Positions 52,101 to 59,609 of a stretch of DNA of 64,000 nt are shown one piece after another; within the stretch, counting starts at the first letter, position 1; the number at the start of each line of letters is the position of its first letter. The notes beneath the pieces were generated by a model. The model worked only from the letters and a program-made list of their open reading frames with translations, searched no databases and was not told the origin of the DNA. The stretch is from Tenacibaculum holothuriorum (GTDB taxonomy: Bacteria > Bacteroidota > Bacteroidia > Flavobacteriales > Flavobacteriaceae): the NCBI RefSeq assembly GCF_002120225.1, contig NZ_LAPZ01000005.1, positions 1 to 64,000 on the forward strand, read 5' to 3'. A program made the position numbers and the translations under genes.

Positions 52101-54011
52101 AGAGCATTTGCTCAGTATTTCTGGAACTCTTTAACAGAAGAGCAAAAGAGTGTCTATAATAATTCCATCAAAGCTTCTGGTGAAGTTTTAGCAGTGTTTC
52201 CTAACAGTACTGCTTATGATTTTATTATTGATGATTTGACAGCCGCTTTGAATGCATTTTCAGAAAAAACACAACTTTTTTCTACAGAGCAATCGCAAAC
52301 AATTGCTAAGTATTTATTCAATGAGTTAAGAAGTGACAACACCTTCCATACCAGTAGTGAAGCATTGACTTTAAAGGAAACATTTATAAAAACCTTAGAC
52401 AGACAAGATGCGCTTCATAAGTTCAAATTAGGAGTTCAAAAATTAGAAGCCTATACAGACAAAATTCAACTGGCAAAACAATGGGTAAGCTCTTATATCA
52501 TAGAAAAGACGCCTAGCGATGTTGAATACATTCATGAAGTGGTTGTACTATTGTTATTTGAAGATTTATCTGCTTTACATCCCGTTAATGTACATCCTAA
52601 ACAAACCTTACAAGGTTTAAAAGGAAACCACCCAACCATTACTGAAAACTCAATAGAATTCGATTATCATCAATTCATTAAAGAGCTAACACACTTTAAT
52701 CAAAACGAAGTACCGAACTTTATTCAATATAGAGAAGCAAAACAGCAAGTTACAGAAGAGTTAAAAGAAGATTTAAAACTCGAAGAATTCAAACCTCGAG
52801 TACTTTCTTCTTTTGTGAGAAATAAGTTAATTGACCAAGTGTATTTCCCTTTAATTGGAGATAACCTAGCAAAACAGTTGGGAACTGTCGGCGATAATAA
52901 ACGTACCGATCGAATGGGAATGTTGTTATTAATTTCCCCTCCAGGGTATGGTAAAACTACCTTGATGGAATATATCTCAAATCGATTAGGGCTGGTATTT
53001 ATGAAAATCAATGGTCCAGCTATTGGTCATGAAGTAACTTCTGTTGACCCAATGTCTGCAAACAACTCAGCATCTAGAGAAGAATTAAAAAAGCTAAACT
53101 TAGCTTTTGAAATGGGAGACAATGTAATGTTATATCTTGATGATATTCAACATTGTAATCCAGAGTTTTTACAAAAATTCATTTCTCTTTCTGATGGAAC
53201 AAGAAAGATTGAAGGTATTTACAACGGAAAATCTAAAACCTATGATTTACGTGGTAAGAAATTCTGTGTAATTATGGCAGGAAACCCGTATACCGAAAGT
53301 GGAGATCGATTCCAAATACCAGACATGCTTGCCAACAGGGCTGACATTTACAATTTAGGAGATATCATTGGAGATACGGAACATCTATTTAAGCTAAGCT
53401 TAATAGAGAACTCATTAACTTCAAATCCAGTGTTACATCAATTAAGTAGTAAATATTTTGAAGATGTATATGCCTTGATTGATAAAGTTGAAAACAATAC
53501 GCAAGAGGTTAACCTAAAAGGAAATCACACCAAACAAGAAGTGCAAGATTATACTGCTGTTCTTGAAAAAGTAATTACGGTTCGAGATACTATTTTAAAA
53601 GTAAATCAAACCTATATTCAATCTGCTGCAATGGAAGATAATTACAGAACGGAACCTTCTTTTAAACTACAAGGTTCTTATCGTGACATGAATAAATTGG
53701 TGGCTAAAGTTGTTCCGATTATGAATCATGATGAATTAGAACGTTTGTTATTATCTCATTACGAAAGTGAATCACAAACTTTAACCTCAGCGGCTGAAGC
53801 AAATCTTTTGAAGTACAAAGAATTGATTAGTTCTTTATCGGAAGAAGAGCAAACCCGATGGGATGACATTAAGAAGATTTTTGTAAAAAACAATAAACTA
53901 AATGGTTTAGGAAACAAAAATGAAATGGCACAAATTCTAAGTCAGATGATGGCTTTTACAGAGAATTTAGAAGGAATAAAATCTGTTTTACAGAAAGGAT
54001 TAGAGAAATAA
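49155..54011 (+). CDS. Giant coiled-coil AAA+ ATPase (DUF3686 type, 'DNA repair ATPase')
   Basis: 1618 residues starting at an ATG. The first 450 residues are beta-rich (repeated YGNLGNLITLEVKPFQEPARYF- and DFLYVFYATIRGLYILMSYN-like units, compatible with a beta-propeller and the DUF3686 region); about 480-900 is a long coiled coil; about 900-1200 is helical; and the AAA+ core is at about 1230-1480. There, Walker A is GYGKTT (K1267), Walker B is MLYLDDIQ (D1329/D1330) and sensor 1 has N1377 in MAGNPYTE. The closest family label I know is an ATPase involved in DNA repair, which is not supported by context: the neighbours are PspA, NfeD-like protein and flotillin. It could remodel a PspA/flotillin assembly. 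The function is an open question. Confidence 0.85.
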   Translation: MENQNNAQQLDGGTYEIIQGRLQKQKQDLQERLHKLNEDRKHVFGAIETKLIANDRINTENNCIARDIVSLGNISIFGYNVHFGLRTDIKLSDVFSIYEFKEQHFQIQSLDLLNDPVFIDDFTNLYKYYRNTIFSKFAIIGNYLYMVFQLSENKSDIKAFKWLINEGSLRYIDNRSEHEYKFPTQHEFKWQEVTRDMHRYGTYSHVSILDKVFVETIGGDLTIKIEDNTDEGRGILAEPVEHIDQTLDDGQFRYGNLGNLITLEVKPFQEPARYFVYNHKLQEVQKIDSIKDTAVQLPDDHGIIFPNGYYLQTGEYKLFENDAKEVKFQEKIISPNGEDFLYVFYATIRGLYILMSYNIIEQEVKTPIICNGFTVLQNGELCYFKTENEQTKHHVVQIWQTPYLKGDFMPSQHEDSLLYKIGNKDIVRAMAECHELINLLNKEDNYTGLYNDIAKISKDINDTYYWLPEKETSQLNLPIAQINEAANAAIEEFEKVVQLKKQAEKETKNINTKSEELFGKIKSTSFKSIDDFVVLLNQLRTLRGEVISLHDIRYINADLLKELEEQVAEQNNLISKRCVQFLLNDKALEPYHNRVAEKQAALPNIKKVIDAKSLEKEVNQITSDLEMLIDIVSNLEIEDTSQSTKIIDNISLIFATLNQLKSGIKNSIKSLGSKEAKADFNAQLKLIDQSIINYIDIANTPEKCDEFLTKTAIQLEELEGKFADFEEFIVQIIEKREEVHAAFDNRKNSLIEKRNKKTVALQTASERILKGVRKKALSFNSNEDINGYFAADLMINKVRDIISQLKELDDIGKAEAIETQLKVAKEDALRKLKDKQELYEDGENVIKLGQHKFGVNRQILDLTIVYKNEQLYYHLTGTDFYEEVSNEVLLNSKKYWNQELVSENDTVYRSSYLAFKLFKKFKEEELINLTEEDLLALIQKESSNSYAEGYVKGVHDVDAAKILHLLVHKHHELGLLTFTPNTRAFAQYFWNSLTEEQKSVYNNSIKASGEVLAVFPNSTAYDFIIDDLTAALNAFSEKTQLFSTEQSQTIAKYLFNELRSDNTFHTSSEALTLKETFIKTLDRQDALHKFKLGVQKLEAYTDKIQLAKQWVSSYIIEKTPSDVEYIHEVVVLLLFEDLSALHPVNVHPKQTLQGLKGNHPTITENSIEFDYHQFIKELTHFNQNEVPNFIQYREAKQQVTEELKEDLKLEEFKPRVLSSFVRNKLIDQVYFPLIGDNLAKQLGTVGDNKRTDRMGMLLLISPPGYGKTTLMEYISNRLGLVFMKINGPAIGHEVTSVDPMSANNSASREELKKLNLAFEMGDNVMLYLDDIQHCNPEFLQKFISLSDGTRKIEGIYNGKSKTYDLRGKKFCVIMAGNPYTESGDRFQIPDMLANRADIYNLGDIIGDTEHLFKLSLIENSLTSNPVLHQLSSKYFEDVYALIDKVENNTQEVNLKGNHTKQEVQDYTAVLEKVITVRDTILKVNQTYIQSAAMEDNYRTEPSFKLQGSYRDMNKLVAKVVPIMNHDELERLLLSHYESESQTLTSAAEANLLKYKELISSLSEEEQTRWDDIKKIFVKNNKLNGLGNKNEMAQILSQMMAFTENLEGIKSVLQKGLEK

Positions 54012-54034
54012 AACCTCTTATTCATAACACTTAT

Positions 54035-54073
54035 AAACCTACTTTTATTTTTAAGAAGTAGGTTTTCTTTTTT
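54035..54073 (+). terminator. Terminator after the giant ATPase gene
   Basis: AAACCTACTT (54035-54044) pairs with AAGTAGGTTT (54056-54065), followed by a T-rich run. Confidence 0.85.
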
Positions 54074-54079
54074 GATGTT

Positions 54080-54502
54080 TTATTCTCCAAAAACAGTAAT
54101 TACGATCTTCCTTCTACCTCCATAGTTACGATGTTCTCCTAAATAAATTCCTTGCCAAGTCCCTAAACTCAACCTTCCATCTGTAATAGGAATTTGTACC
54201 TGGCATCCTAACATAGAACTTTTAATATGTGCTGGCATATCATCTACTCCCTCATAATCATGCTTATAATACGGCATATTCTCAGGGATCATATTATTGA
54301 TATGTGTTTCAAAATCCATACGTACTGTTGGATCTGCATTTTCATTTATAGTTAAGCTTGCAGAAGTGTGCTTAATAAATGCTTGAAATTGTCCTGTTTT
54401 AATTTCTGATAGCTCTGGAATAGCTTCTATTAAAACATCGGTTATTAAATGATAACCTCTTGTATGTGCTGGTAACTGAATTTCCTTCTGATAAAATTTC
54501 AT
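54080..54502 (-). CDS. YjbQ family (UPF0047) protein
   Basis: 140 residues starting at an ATG. The core GQFQAFIKHTSASLTINENADPTVRMDFE (about 37-65), DMPAHIKSSMLGCQVQIPI and SLGTWQGIYLGEHRNYGGRR (about 112-131) are the conserved blocks of UPF0047, in which E. coli YjbQ shows weak thiamine phosphate synthase activity. It is a small cytoplasmic homotrimeric protein. It lies between the terminators of the ATPase and dnaK genes. Confidence 0.93.
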   Translation of the reverse strand: MKFYQKEIQLPAHTRGYHLITDVLIEAIPELSEIKTGQFQAFIKHTSASLTINENADPTVRMDFETHINNMIPENMPYYKHDYEGVDDMPAHIKSSMLGCQVQIPITDGRLSLGTWQGIYLGEHRNYGGRRKIVITVFGE

Positions 54503-54511
54503 GTTTCAAAA

Positions 54512-54542
54512 ATAAAAAAACCACCTAAGAATAGGTGGCTTT
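54512..54542 (-). terminator. Terminator of dnaK
   Basis: On the minus strand GCCACCT pairs with AGGTGG(T) over a six-base loop, followed by seven T. It is 22 bases beyond the dnaK stop and 10 bases before the YjbQ start. Confidence 0.85.
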
Positions 54543-54563
54543 TAATCTATATGTCTTTAAAGA

Positions 54564-56468
54564 TTATTTAACTTCCTCGAAGTCTACATCTTCAACGTTA
54601 TCGCTTTCAGAAGAAGCATTCCCTTGAGCTTGTTGCTCAGTTCCTGCTCCGTTTGCTCCTGCTTGTTGCTGTGCAGCATACATTTCTTCTGAAGCTACTT
54701 TCCATGCTTCATTAATTTTCTCCATTGCAGCATCAATAGCAGCTAAATCTTTAGACTCGTGAGCTTTTTTTAATTCTTCTAAAGCAGCTTCAATTGGCTC
54801 TTTTTTATCTGCTGATAACTTATCACCAAACTCTTTCAATTGCTTTTCAGTTTGAAAAATCATAGAATCTGCTCCATTAATTTTCTCTGCAGTTTCTTTA
54901 GCTTTTGCATCTGCATCTGCATTTGCTTCCGCTTCTGCTTTCATCTTTTGAATTTCTTCGTCAGATAATCCCGATGAAGCTTCAATACGAATATCTTGAG
55001 ATTTACCTGTTGCTTTATCTACTGCCGATACTTTGATAATTCCGTTTGCATCAATATCAAAAGTTACTTCGATTTGAGGAACACCTCTTTGTGCTGGTGG
55101 AATATCTGTTAATTGGAAACGTCCAATAGTTTTGTTATCTGCAGCCATCGCTCTTTCACCTTGTAATACATGAATATCTACTGATGGTTGGTTATCTACT
55201 GCTGTAGAGAACACTTGAGATTTCTTTGTTGGAATTGTAGTATTCGCCTCAATTAACTTAGTAAATACATTCCCCATAGTTTCAATACCTAATGATAAAG
55301 GAGTAACATCTAATAATAATACATCCTTTACATCACCAGTTAAAACTCCACCTTGAATAGCAGCTCCTAAAGATACTACCTCATCTGGATTCACACCTTT
55401 ACTTGGTGCTTTTCCAAAGAACTTCTCAACAGCTTCCTGGATTGCAGGAATACGAGTAGAACCTCCCACTAAGATTACTTCGTCAATATCAGATGTAGAT
55501 AAATCTGCATTCTTTAAAGCTGTCATACATGGTTCGATAGTGCGCTTTACTAAATCATCGATTAACTGCTCAAACTTAGCTCTACTTAAAGATCTAACTA
55601 AGTGCTTAGGCCCTGAAGCTGTAGCTGTAATATATGGTAAATTAATCTCAGTTGAAGTAGTACTAGATAATTCAATCTTAGCTTTTTCAGCAGCTTCTTT
55701 TAAACGTTGTAATGCCATAGGATCTTTACGTAAATCCATGTTTTCTTCAGCATTAAACTCGTCTGCTAACCAGTTAATGATTTTCTCATCTACATCATCT
55801 CCACCTAAGTGAGTATCTCCATCAGTAGCTAATACTTCAAATACTCCATCTCCTAATTCTAAGATAGAAACATCGTGTGTACCTCCACCAAAATCAAATA
55901 CTACAATTTTCTTATCAGAATCTGCTTTATCTAAACCGTATGCTAACGCTGCAGCAGTTGGTTCGTTAATAATACGACGAACTTTTAATCCTGCAATCTC
56001 ACCTGCTTCTTTAGTAGCTTGACGTTGAGCATCGTTAAAATATGCAGGTACAGTAATTACTGCTTCTGCAACATCTTGTCCTAAGTAATCTTCAGCAGTT
56101 TTTTTCATTTTTTGTAATACCATTGCTGAAATCTCTTGTGGAGTATATAAACGACCATCGATATCAACACGAGGAGTATCATTGTCTCCTTTTACTACTT
56201 TATATGGTACTCTTCCTGCTTCCTTTTCAGACTCAGAAAATTTATTCCCCATAAAACGCTTAATCGAATAAACTGTTTTAGTTGGGTTTGTTACTGCTTG
56301 TCTTTTAGCAGGATCACCTACTTTACGCTCTCCACCTTCTACAAATGCCACGATAGATGGCGTAGTTCTTTTTCCTTCTGCATTAGGAATTACCACTGGT
56401 TCATTTCCTTCCATTACAGAAACACATGAATTCGTAGTTCCTAAATCTATTCCTATAATTTTACTCAT
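54564..56468 (-). CDS. dnaK: Molecular chaperone DnaK (Hsp70)
   Basis: 634 residues starting at an ATG. The actin-like ATPase domain opens [17 protein letters not shown] and includes [13 protein letters not shown] and [23 protein letters not shown]; the substrate domain follows with [14 protein letters not shown], and the acidic end is [11 protein letters not shown]. It is cytoplasmic, works with DnaJ and GrpE (not in the window), and is likely heat-regulated. The upstream region has a sigma-54-like element and palindromic elements rather than an obvious TTTG/TAnnTTTG pair. Confidence 0.98.
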   Translation of the reverse strand: MSKIIGIDLGTTNSCVSVMEGNEPVVIPNAEGKRTTPSIVAFVEGGERKVGDPAKRQAVTNPTKTVYSIKRFMGNKFSESEKEAGRVPYKVVKGDNDTPRVDIDGRLYTPQEISAMVLQKMKKTAEDYLGQDVAEAVITVPAYFNDAQRQATKEAGEIAGLKVRRIINEPTAAALAYGLDKADSDKKIVVFDFGGGTHDVSILELGDGVFEVLATDGDTHLGGDDVDEKIINWLADEFNAEENMDLRKDPMALQRLKEAAEKAKIELSSTTSTEINLPYITATASGPKHLVRSLSRAKFEQLIDDLVKRTIEPCMTALKNADLSTSDIDEVILVGGSTRIPAIQEAVEKFFGKAPSKGVNPDEVVSLGAAIQGGVLTGDVKDVLLLDVTPLSLGIETMGNVFTKLIEANTTIPTKKSQVFSTAVDNQPSVDIHVLQGERAMAADNKTIGRFQLTDIPPAQRGVPQIEVTFDIDANGIIKVSAVDKATGKSQDIRIEASSGLSDEEIQKMKAEAEANADADAKAKETAEKINGADSMIFQTEKQLKEFGDKLSADKKEPIEAALEELKKAHESKDLAAIDAAMEKINEAWKVASEEMYAAQQQAGANGAGTEQQAQGNASSESDNVEDVDFEEVK

Positions 56469-56495
56469 AATCTTTATTTATACTTTTAAGTTTTT

Positions 56496-56518
56496 AATTC
56501 AAATTTACGGTTTGAATT
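56496..56518. repeat. Inverted repeat in the dnaK leader
   Basis: AATTCAAA (56496-56503) pairs exactly with TTTGAATT (56511-56518) over a seven-base loop, between the predicted start and the dnaK ATG. It can fold in the 5' leader; it includes a TAAATTTG on the minus strand. Confidence 0.45.
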
Positions 56519-56520
56519 AG

Positions 56521-56536
56521 TCAAAGTGTGTGCCAA
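56521..56536 (-). promoter_or_regulatory. Sigma-54-like promoter element upstream of dnaK
   Basis: On the minus strand TTGGCACACACTTTGA (56536-56521) fits the TGGCAC-N5-TTG form of -24/-12 promoters, with the last bases off consensus. It is 53 bases from the ATG, and the start would be near 56508. Confidence 0.4.
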
Positions 56537-56555
56537 CAAATTTTCGTAGGAATTT

Positions 56556-56601
56556 TGACAGAAAAAGAAAAAAAGAAGATTATTTTAATGACAGAGTGTC
56601 A
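56556..56601. promoter_or_regulatory. TGACA elements upstream of the dnaK promoter
   Basis: TGACAGAGTGTCA (56589-56601) is a perfect palindrome with half-site TGACAG repeated at 56556-56561. It lies 20-65 bases upstream of the sigma-54-like element, where an activator could bind; it is also directly at the end of the NUDIX gene. Confidence 0.4.
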
Positions 56602-56606
56602 CAAAA

Positions 56607-57206
56607 TCAGACATTTTTATAACTATCATGTACCAATCTTATATTTGCGTAGGTGTTACCTAAAGCTTCAATAGTATCTTTTTCATTTTTAAAAGCTACA
56701 TCGGTAATTCCTTCTTCTAACTGAGGAGTTAGCTCTCCTTTGTATGTAGAATTCATTAAATACCAATGTGTTTCTTTTAAACGGTGTTCTCCTTGTTGAA
56801 GAAATAAATGATAGGTAGTTATTAAAAATTGATCAATACTAACATTGGTAATACCGCACTCTTCTTCTACTTCTCGGATAGCAGTTTCTTCAATAGACTC
56901 TCCTTTTTCAATTCTACCTTTAGGTAAATCCCATTTAGTTCCTCTATAAATGAATAAGATCTCATTTTGATTATTTAGCACCAATCCACCAGCTGCAGAA
57001 ATTGTTTTAAAGGCGTTTTTAAAGTCAGTCCAATCTTTCTCTAAACTTGTACTGTATAAATGTATGCCCTTGTGTTTTCCTAATCGCAATTTGTAAATTA
57101 TCTCATCTAATGAAGTAGTTTTATAGATGTAAGTAGGAAAAGCTTCTTCTTTTTTTAACGAAGAGGTTAAAATAATAGGCTTATCATTCACAAAAACTTT
57201 ATACAT
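56607..57206 (-). CDS. NUDIX hydrolase
   Basis: 199 residues from ATG 57206. A longer reading would overlap pyrE and is rejected. The Nudix box GRIEKGESIEETAIREVEEECGI covers 97-119 and fits G-x5-E-x7-REU-x-EE-x-GU exactly. An amino-terminal 70-residue extension (MYKVFVNDKPIILTSSL, HKGIHLYSTSLEKDW) is present. Substrate (nucleoside diphosphate-linked molecules in general) is not readable. Its start codon is seven bases from that of the divergent pyrE. Confidence 0.92.
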   Translation of the reverse strand: MYKVFVNDKPIILTSSLKKEEAFPTYIYKTTSLDEIIYKLRLGKHKGIHLYSTSLEKDWTDFKNAFKTISAAGGLVLNNQNEILFIYRGTKWDLPKGRIEKGESIEETAIREVEEECGITNVSIDQFLITTYHLFLQQGEHRLKETHWYLMNSTYKGELTPQLEEGITDVAFKNEKDTIEALGNTYANIRLVHDSYKNV

Positions 57207-57232
57207 TTGCGGTATGGATTTTAACAAAGATA
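57202..57232. promoter_or_regulatory. Overlapping divergent -7 boxes of pyrE and the NUDIX gene
   Basis: Plus strand TACATTTG (57202-57209) ends four bases before the pyrE ATG; minus strand TATCTTTG (57232-57225) lies within the first codons of pyrE and would start the NUDIX transcript near 57218. Used together, the two polymerases would cover the same DNA, and the pyrE mRNA would be leaderless. Confidence 0.4.
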
Positions 57233-57867
57233 CGGCAAAAAAAACTGCTGAACTTCTTTTACAAATAAAAGCAATAAAATTAAGCCCACAATCGCCATTT
57301 ACTTGGGCTTCTGGATGGAAATCTCCAATATATTGTGATAATAGAATCACTTTATCTTATCCACCAGTTAGAAACTTTTTAAAAGAAGAAATTGCTAAAT
57401 TAGTTGAAGAAAAACACGGAAAACCAGATGTAATTGCTGGTGTTGCCACTGGAGCTATTGCTATAGGAGTGTTGGTTGCACAAGAACTTGGCGTACCTTT
57501 TGTGTATGTTAGACCAGAACCTAAAAAGCATGGGCGAAAAAACCAAATTGAAGGTCACTTAGAAAGTGGTCAAAATGTGGTGGTTATAGAAGACTTAATT
57601 AGCACTGGTAAAAGTAGTTTAAATGCTGTACAGGCTTTAAAAGAAGGAAATGCTACAGTAAAAGGAATGGTTGCTATATTTTCTTACGGTTTTGATGTAG
57701 CTACACAAAATTTCGAAGAAAAACATGTAGAACTTACTACCTTAAGTAACTACGAAACATTACTAGAACAAGCTCTAGATAGTAAATATATTACAAGTGA
57801 AGAACTTCGTTTATTAGAAGATTGGAGAGTATCACCAAGCACTTGGAAACAAAATACAGAATCTTAA
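57214..57867 (+). CDS. pyrE: Orotate phosphoribosyltransferase
   Basis: Joins orotate and PRPP to orotidine 5'-monophosphate in pyrimidine synthesis. 217 residues starting at an ATG. SGWKSPIYCDNR at 33-44 and the PRPP loop VVVIEDLISTGKS at 122-134 are clear, with VRPEPKKHGRKNQIEG (about 99-114) the flexible loop. The SRPBCC gene follows nine bases later. The start is only seven bases from the divergent NUDIX start. Confidence 0.97.
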   Translation: MDFNKDTAKKTAELLLQIKAIKLSPQSPFTWASGWKSPIYCDNRITLSYPPVRNFLKEEIAKLVEEKHGKPDVIAGVATGAIAIGVLVAQELGVPFVYVRPEPKKHGRKNQIEGHLESGQNVVVIEDLISTGKSSLNAVQALKEGNATVKGMVAIFSYGFDVATQNFEEKHVELTTLSNYETLLEQALDSKYITSEELRLLEDWRVSPSTWKQNTES

Positions 57868-57876
57868 ATAACAAAA

Positions 57877-58266
57877 ATGAATATAGAAGGAAATACAGTT
57901 ACTGTGCAGAAATCTGCTAAAGATGTTTTTGATTTTTTTACAAAACTTGAAAATTTTGAACAATTAATGCCAGAAAGCATTCAAAAATTTGAAGTTGATG
58001 GTGATAGTTTTATCTTCGGATTAAAAGGAATGCCAGAAATCAGATTAGTTATGAAAGAAAAAACAGAATTTTCTAACGTAACTTTAGGAGCAGCTAGTAG
58101 TAAATTGCCATTTACTTTAGCAGCCGATTTACAAGAAATTTCTGAAAACGAAACAAACGTTACTTTAAAATTTGCTGGTGATTTTAATCCAATGATGGCT
58201 ATGATGGTAAAAAAGCCATTAACTAGCTTCATTAATACATTAACAGAAAATATTTCGAAACTTTAA
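57877..58266 (+). CDS. SRPBCC (START/Bet v1-like) family protein
   Basis: 129 residues starting at an ATG nine bases after pyrE. The helix-grip fold pattern (VTVQKSAKDVFDFFTKLENFEQLMP at about 8-32, a lipid-binding beta sheet and a long carboxy helix FINTLTENISK) matches SRPBCC. No catalytic residue is evident. It binds a hydrophobic ligand in relatives; the ligand is unknown. Its stop overlaps the stop of the convergent birA in the four bases TTAA. Confidence 0.82.
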   Translation: MNIEGNTVTVQKSAKDVFDFFTKLENFEQLMPESIQKFEVDGDSFIFGLKGMPEIRLVMKEKTEFSNVTLGAASSKLPFTLAADLQEISENETNVTLKFAGDFNPMMAMMVKKPLTSFINTLTENISKL

Positions 58267-59033
58267 GCGAACGATACTTCTTTAAGATCAAATTCTTTTA
58301 CAGAAGTAGTAGACTTAGTTTCACCGAATCCCTCTTCGAGGGTTTCATTATCTAATTCTAATTGGAGTTTTCCTTCTTGGGAAACTCCAATTATTTTTCC
58401 CATAAATAATTCTCCATTTGGAGTCTTAAACATACTTGGTATATTCTTTTTATAAAGTACATTTAAATAATTTTCTTCAATAATCGAAAATTCTTTATCA
58501 TTCAACAATTGAATATTTTCTTGCAATCGTTCTAGAATCAAATTGAGTAATTCATCTAAATCAACTTCTTTTCCTAAAATATTTTTTAATGAAGTAGCTT
58601 TAGACAATTCATCATTAAAAATTTCTTGATTTACATTTACACCAATTCCTATGACAGAAGATGTTATGTATTCCTTTTGAAGAGAATTTTCAATCAATAC
58701 ACCACAAATCTTTTTATTTACTGTCATAATGTCGTTAGGCCATTTAATAGCTAATTTTGGCAAATAATAAGTTGTTAAAGCTTCAAAAACACTTCTACTA
58801 ACCACAAAACTCAAGTACTTCTGATTTTCTATTTTAAATTTATCAAACCTAACAAAGACACTAAATGTAAGGTTTTTACCCGCTTCAGAAATCCACTTAT
58901 TTTTCATTTGTCCTCTACCAGAAGTTTGTTCTTTCGCAGTAACTACAGTAAAACTATCTAGTGTAGCATTTACTGCCATTTCTTTCAAAAAAGAATTGGT
59001 AGAATCAATGGCATTAAGTTTGATTATTTTCAC
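58263..59033 (-). CDS. birA: Biotin--[acetyl-CoA-carboxylase] ligase
   Basis: 256 residues starting at an ATG. The catalytic core has SGRGQMKNKWISEAGKNLTFS (about 39-59), which is the biotinyl-AMP loop, and KWPNDIMTVNKKICGVLIEN (about 98-117) with the catalytic Lys, and a small carboxy beta domain. No helix-turn-helix precedes it, so this is a monofunctional ligase that does not repress its own operon. It ends convergently with the SRPBCC gene. Confidence 0.94.
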   Translation of the reverse strand: MKIIKLNAIDSTNSFLKEMAVNATLDSFTVVTAKEQTSGRGQMKNKWISEAGKNLTFSVFVRFDKFKIENQKYLSFVVSRSVFEALTTYYLPKLAIKWPNDIMTVNKKICGVLIENSLQKEYITSSVIGIGVNVNQEIFNDELSKATSLKNILGKEVDLDELLNLILERLQENIQLLNDKEFSIIEENYLNVLYKKNIPSMFKTPNGELFMGKIIGVSQEGKLQLELDNETLEEGFGETKSTTSVKEFDLKEVSFA

Positions 59034-59129
59034 TTGTGTAATTTTAAGTTATCAATCTTATATTTTAAGATAAAATCTTATAGATTCTTTTAGCTTATTT
59101 TACCAATTTCCTCAATGAGGATTTCTTGC

Positions 59130-59173
59130 AGTAATTTATAGGCAAAACAACGACCAATAATACGTAAATTACT
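59130..59173. repeat. Nine-base inverted repeat upstream of rsfS
   Basis: AGTAATTTA (59130-59138) and TAAATTACT (59165-59173) are exact inverse complements separated by 26 bases, in the birA/rsfS divergent gap. It is a possible operator or leader hairpin; no T tail is present. Confidence 0.35.
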
Positions 59174-59186
59174 CGCAAAAAAATAA

Positions 59187-59194
59187 TAACTTTG
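59187..59194 (+). promoter_or_regulatory. -7 box of the rsfS-ftsH operon
   Basis: TAACTTTG matches TAnnTTTG, 20 bases before the rsfS ATG. No TTTG is visible 19 bases upstream. Confidence 0.4.
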
Positions 59195-59214
59195 CTAAAA
59201 CTTAATTTTTTTTA

Positions 59215-59583
59215 ATGACAAAAAAACAAGCAAGCACAGACGAGTTAATTTCTGTGATTTTAAAAGGGATAGATGATGTAAAGGGTGAGAACATCCAATT
59301 ATTAGATTTAAGAGAAATAGACAACACTGTTTGCGATTACTTTGTTATTTGTTCAGGTAATTCAAACACTCAAGTAAATGCCATTTCTGGCGCTATACAT
59401 AAAGTAGTAAGTAAAGAACTTAAAGATAAACCTTGGCATGTTGAAGGAACAGGTAATGCCGAATGGGTTTTAATGGATTATGTAAATGTAGTAGTACACA
59501 TTTTCCAAAAACAAGTTCGTGAATATTACGACATCGAAAGCTTGTGGGGTGATGCTAAAATTACTCAGATTACACCTGCATAA
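59215..59583 (+). CDS. rsfS: Ribosome silencing factor
   Basis: Binds uL14 and stops joining of the ribosomal subunits in stationary phase. 122 residues starting at an ATG; the family core is DNTVCDYFVICSGNSNTQV (about 42-60), then KPWHVEGTGNAEWVLMDYVNVVVHIF (about 78-103) and REYYDIESLWGDAK (about 106-119). It opens the rsfS-ftsH-LUD-cdsA set; ftsH starts 26 bases later. Confidence 0.96.
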   Translation: MTKKQASTDELISVILKGIDDVKGENIQLLDLREIDNTVCDYFVICSGNSNTQVNAISGAIHKVVSKELKDKPWHVEGTGNAEWVLMDYVNVVVHIFQKQVREYYDIESLWGDAKITQITPA

Positions 59584-59609
59584 TTGCTAACAAATTCATA
59601 CATTTTTTT

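Noticed and set aside
57207..57350. Longer NUDIX reading frame starting at 57350
   Set aside because: It is antisense to the start of pyrE and has no family match; ATG 57206 begins the conserved MYKVFVND leader.
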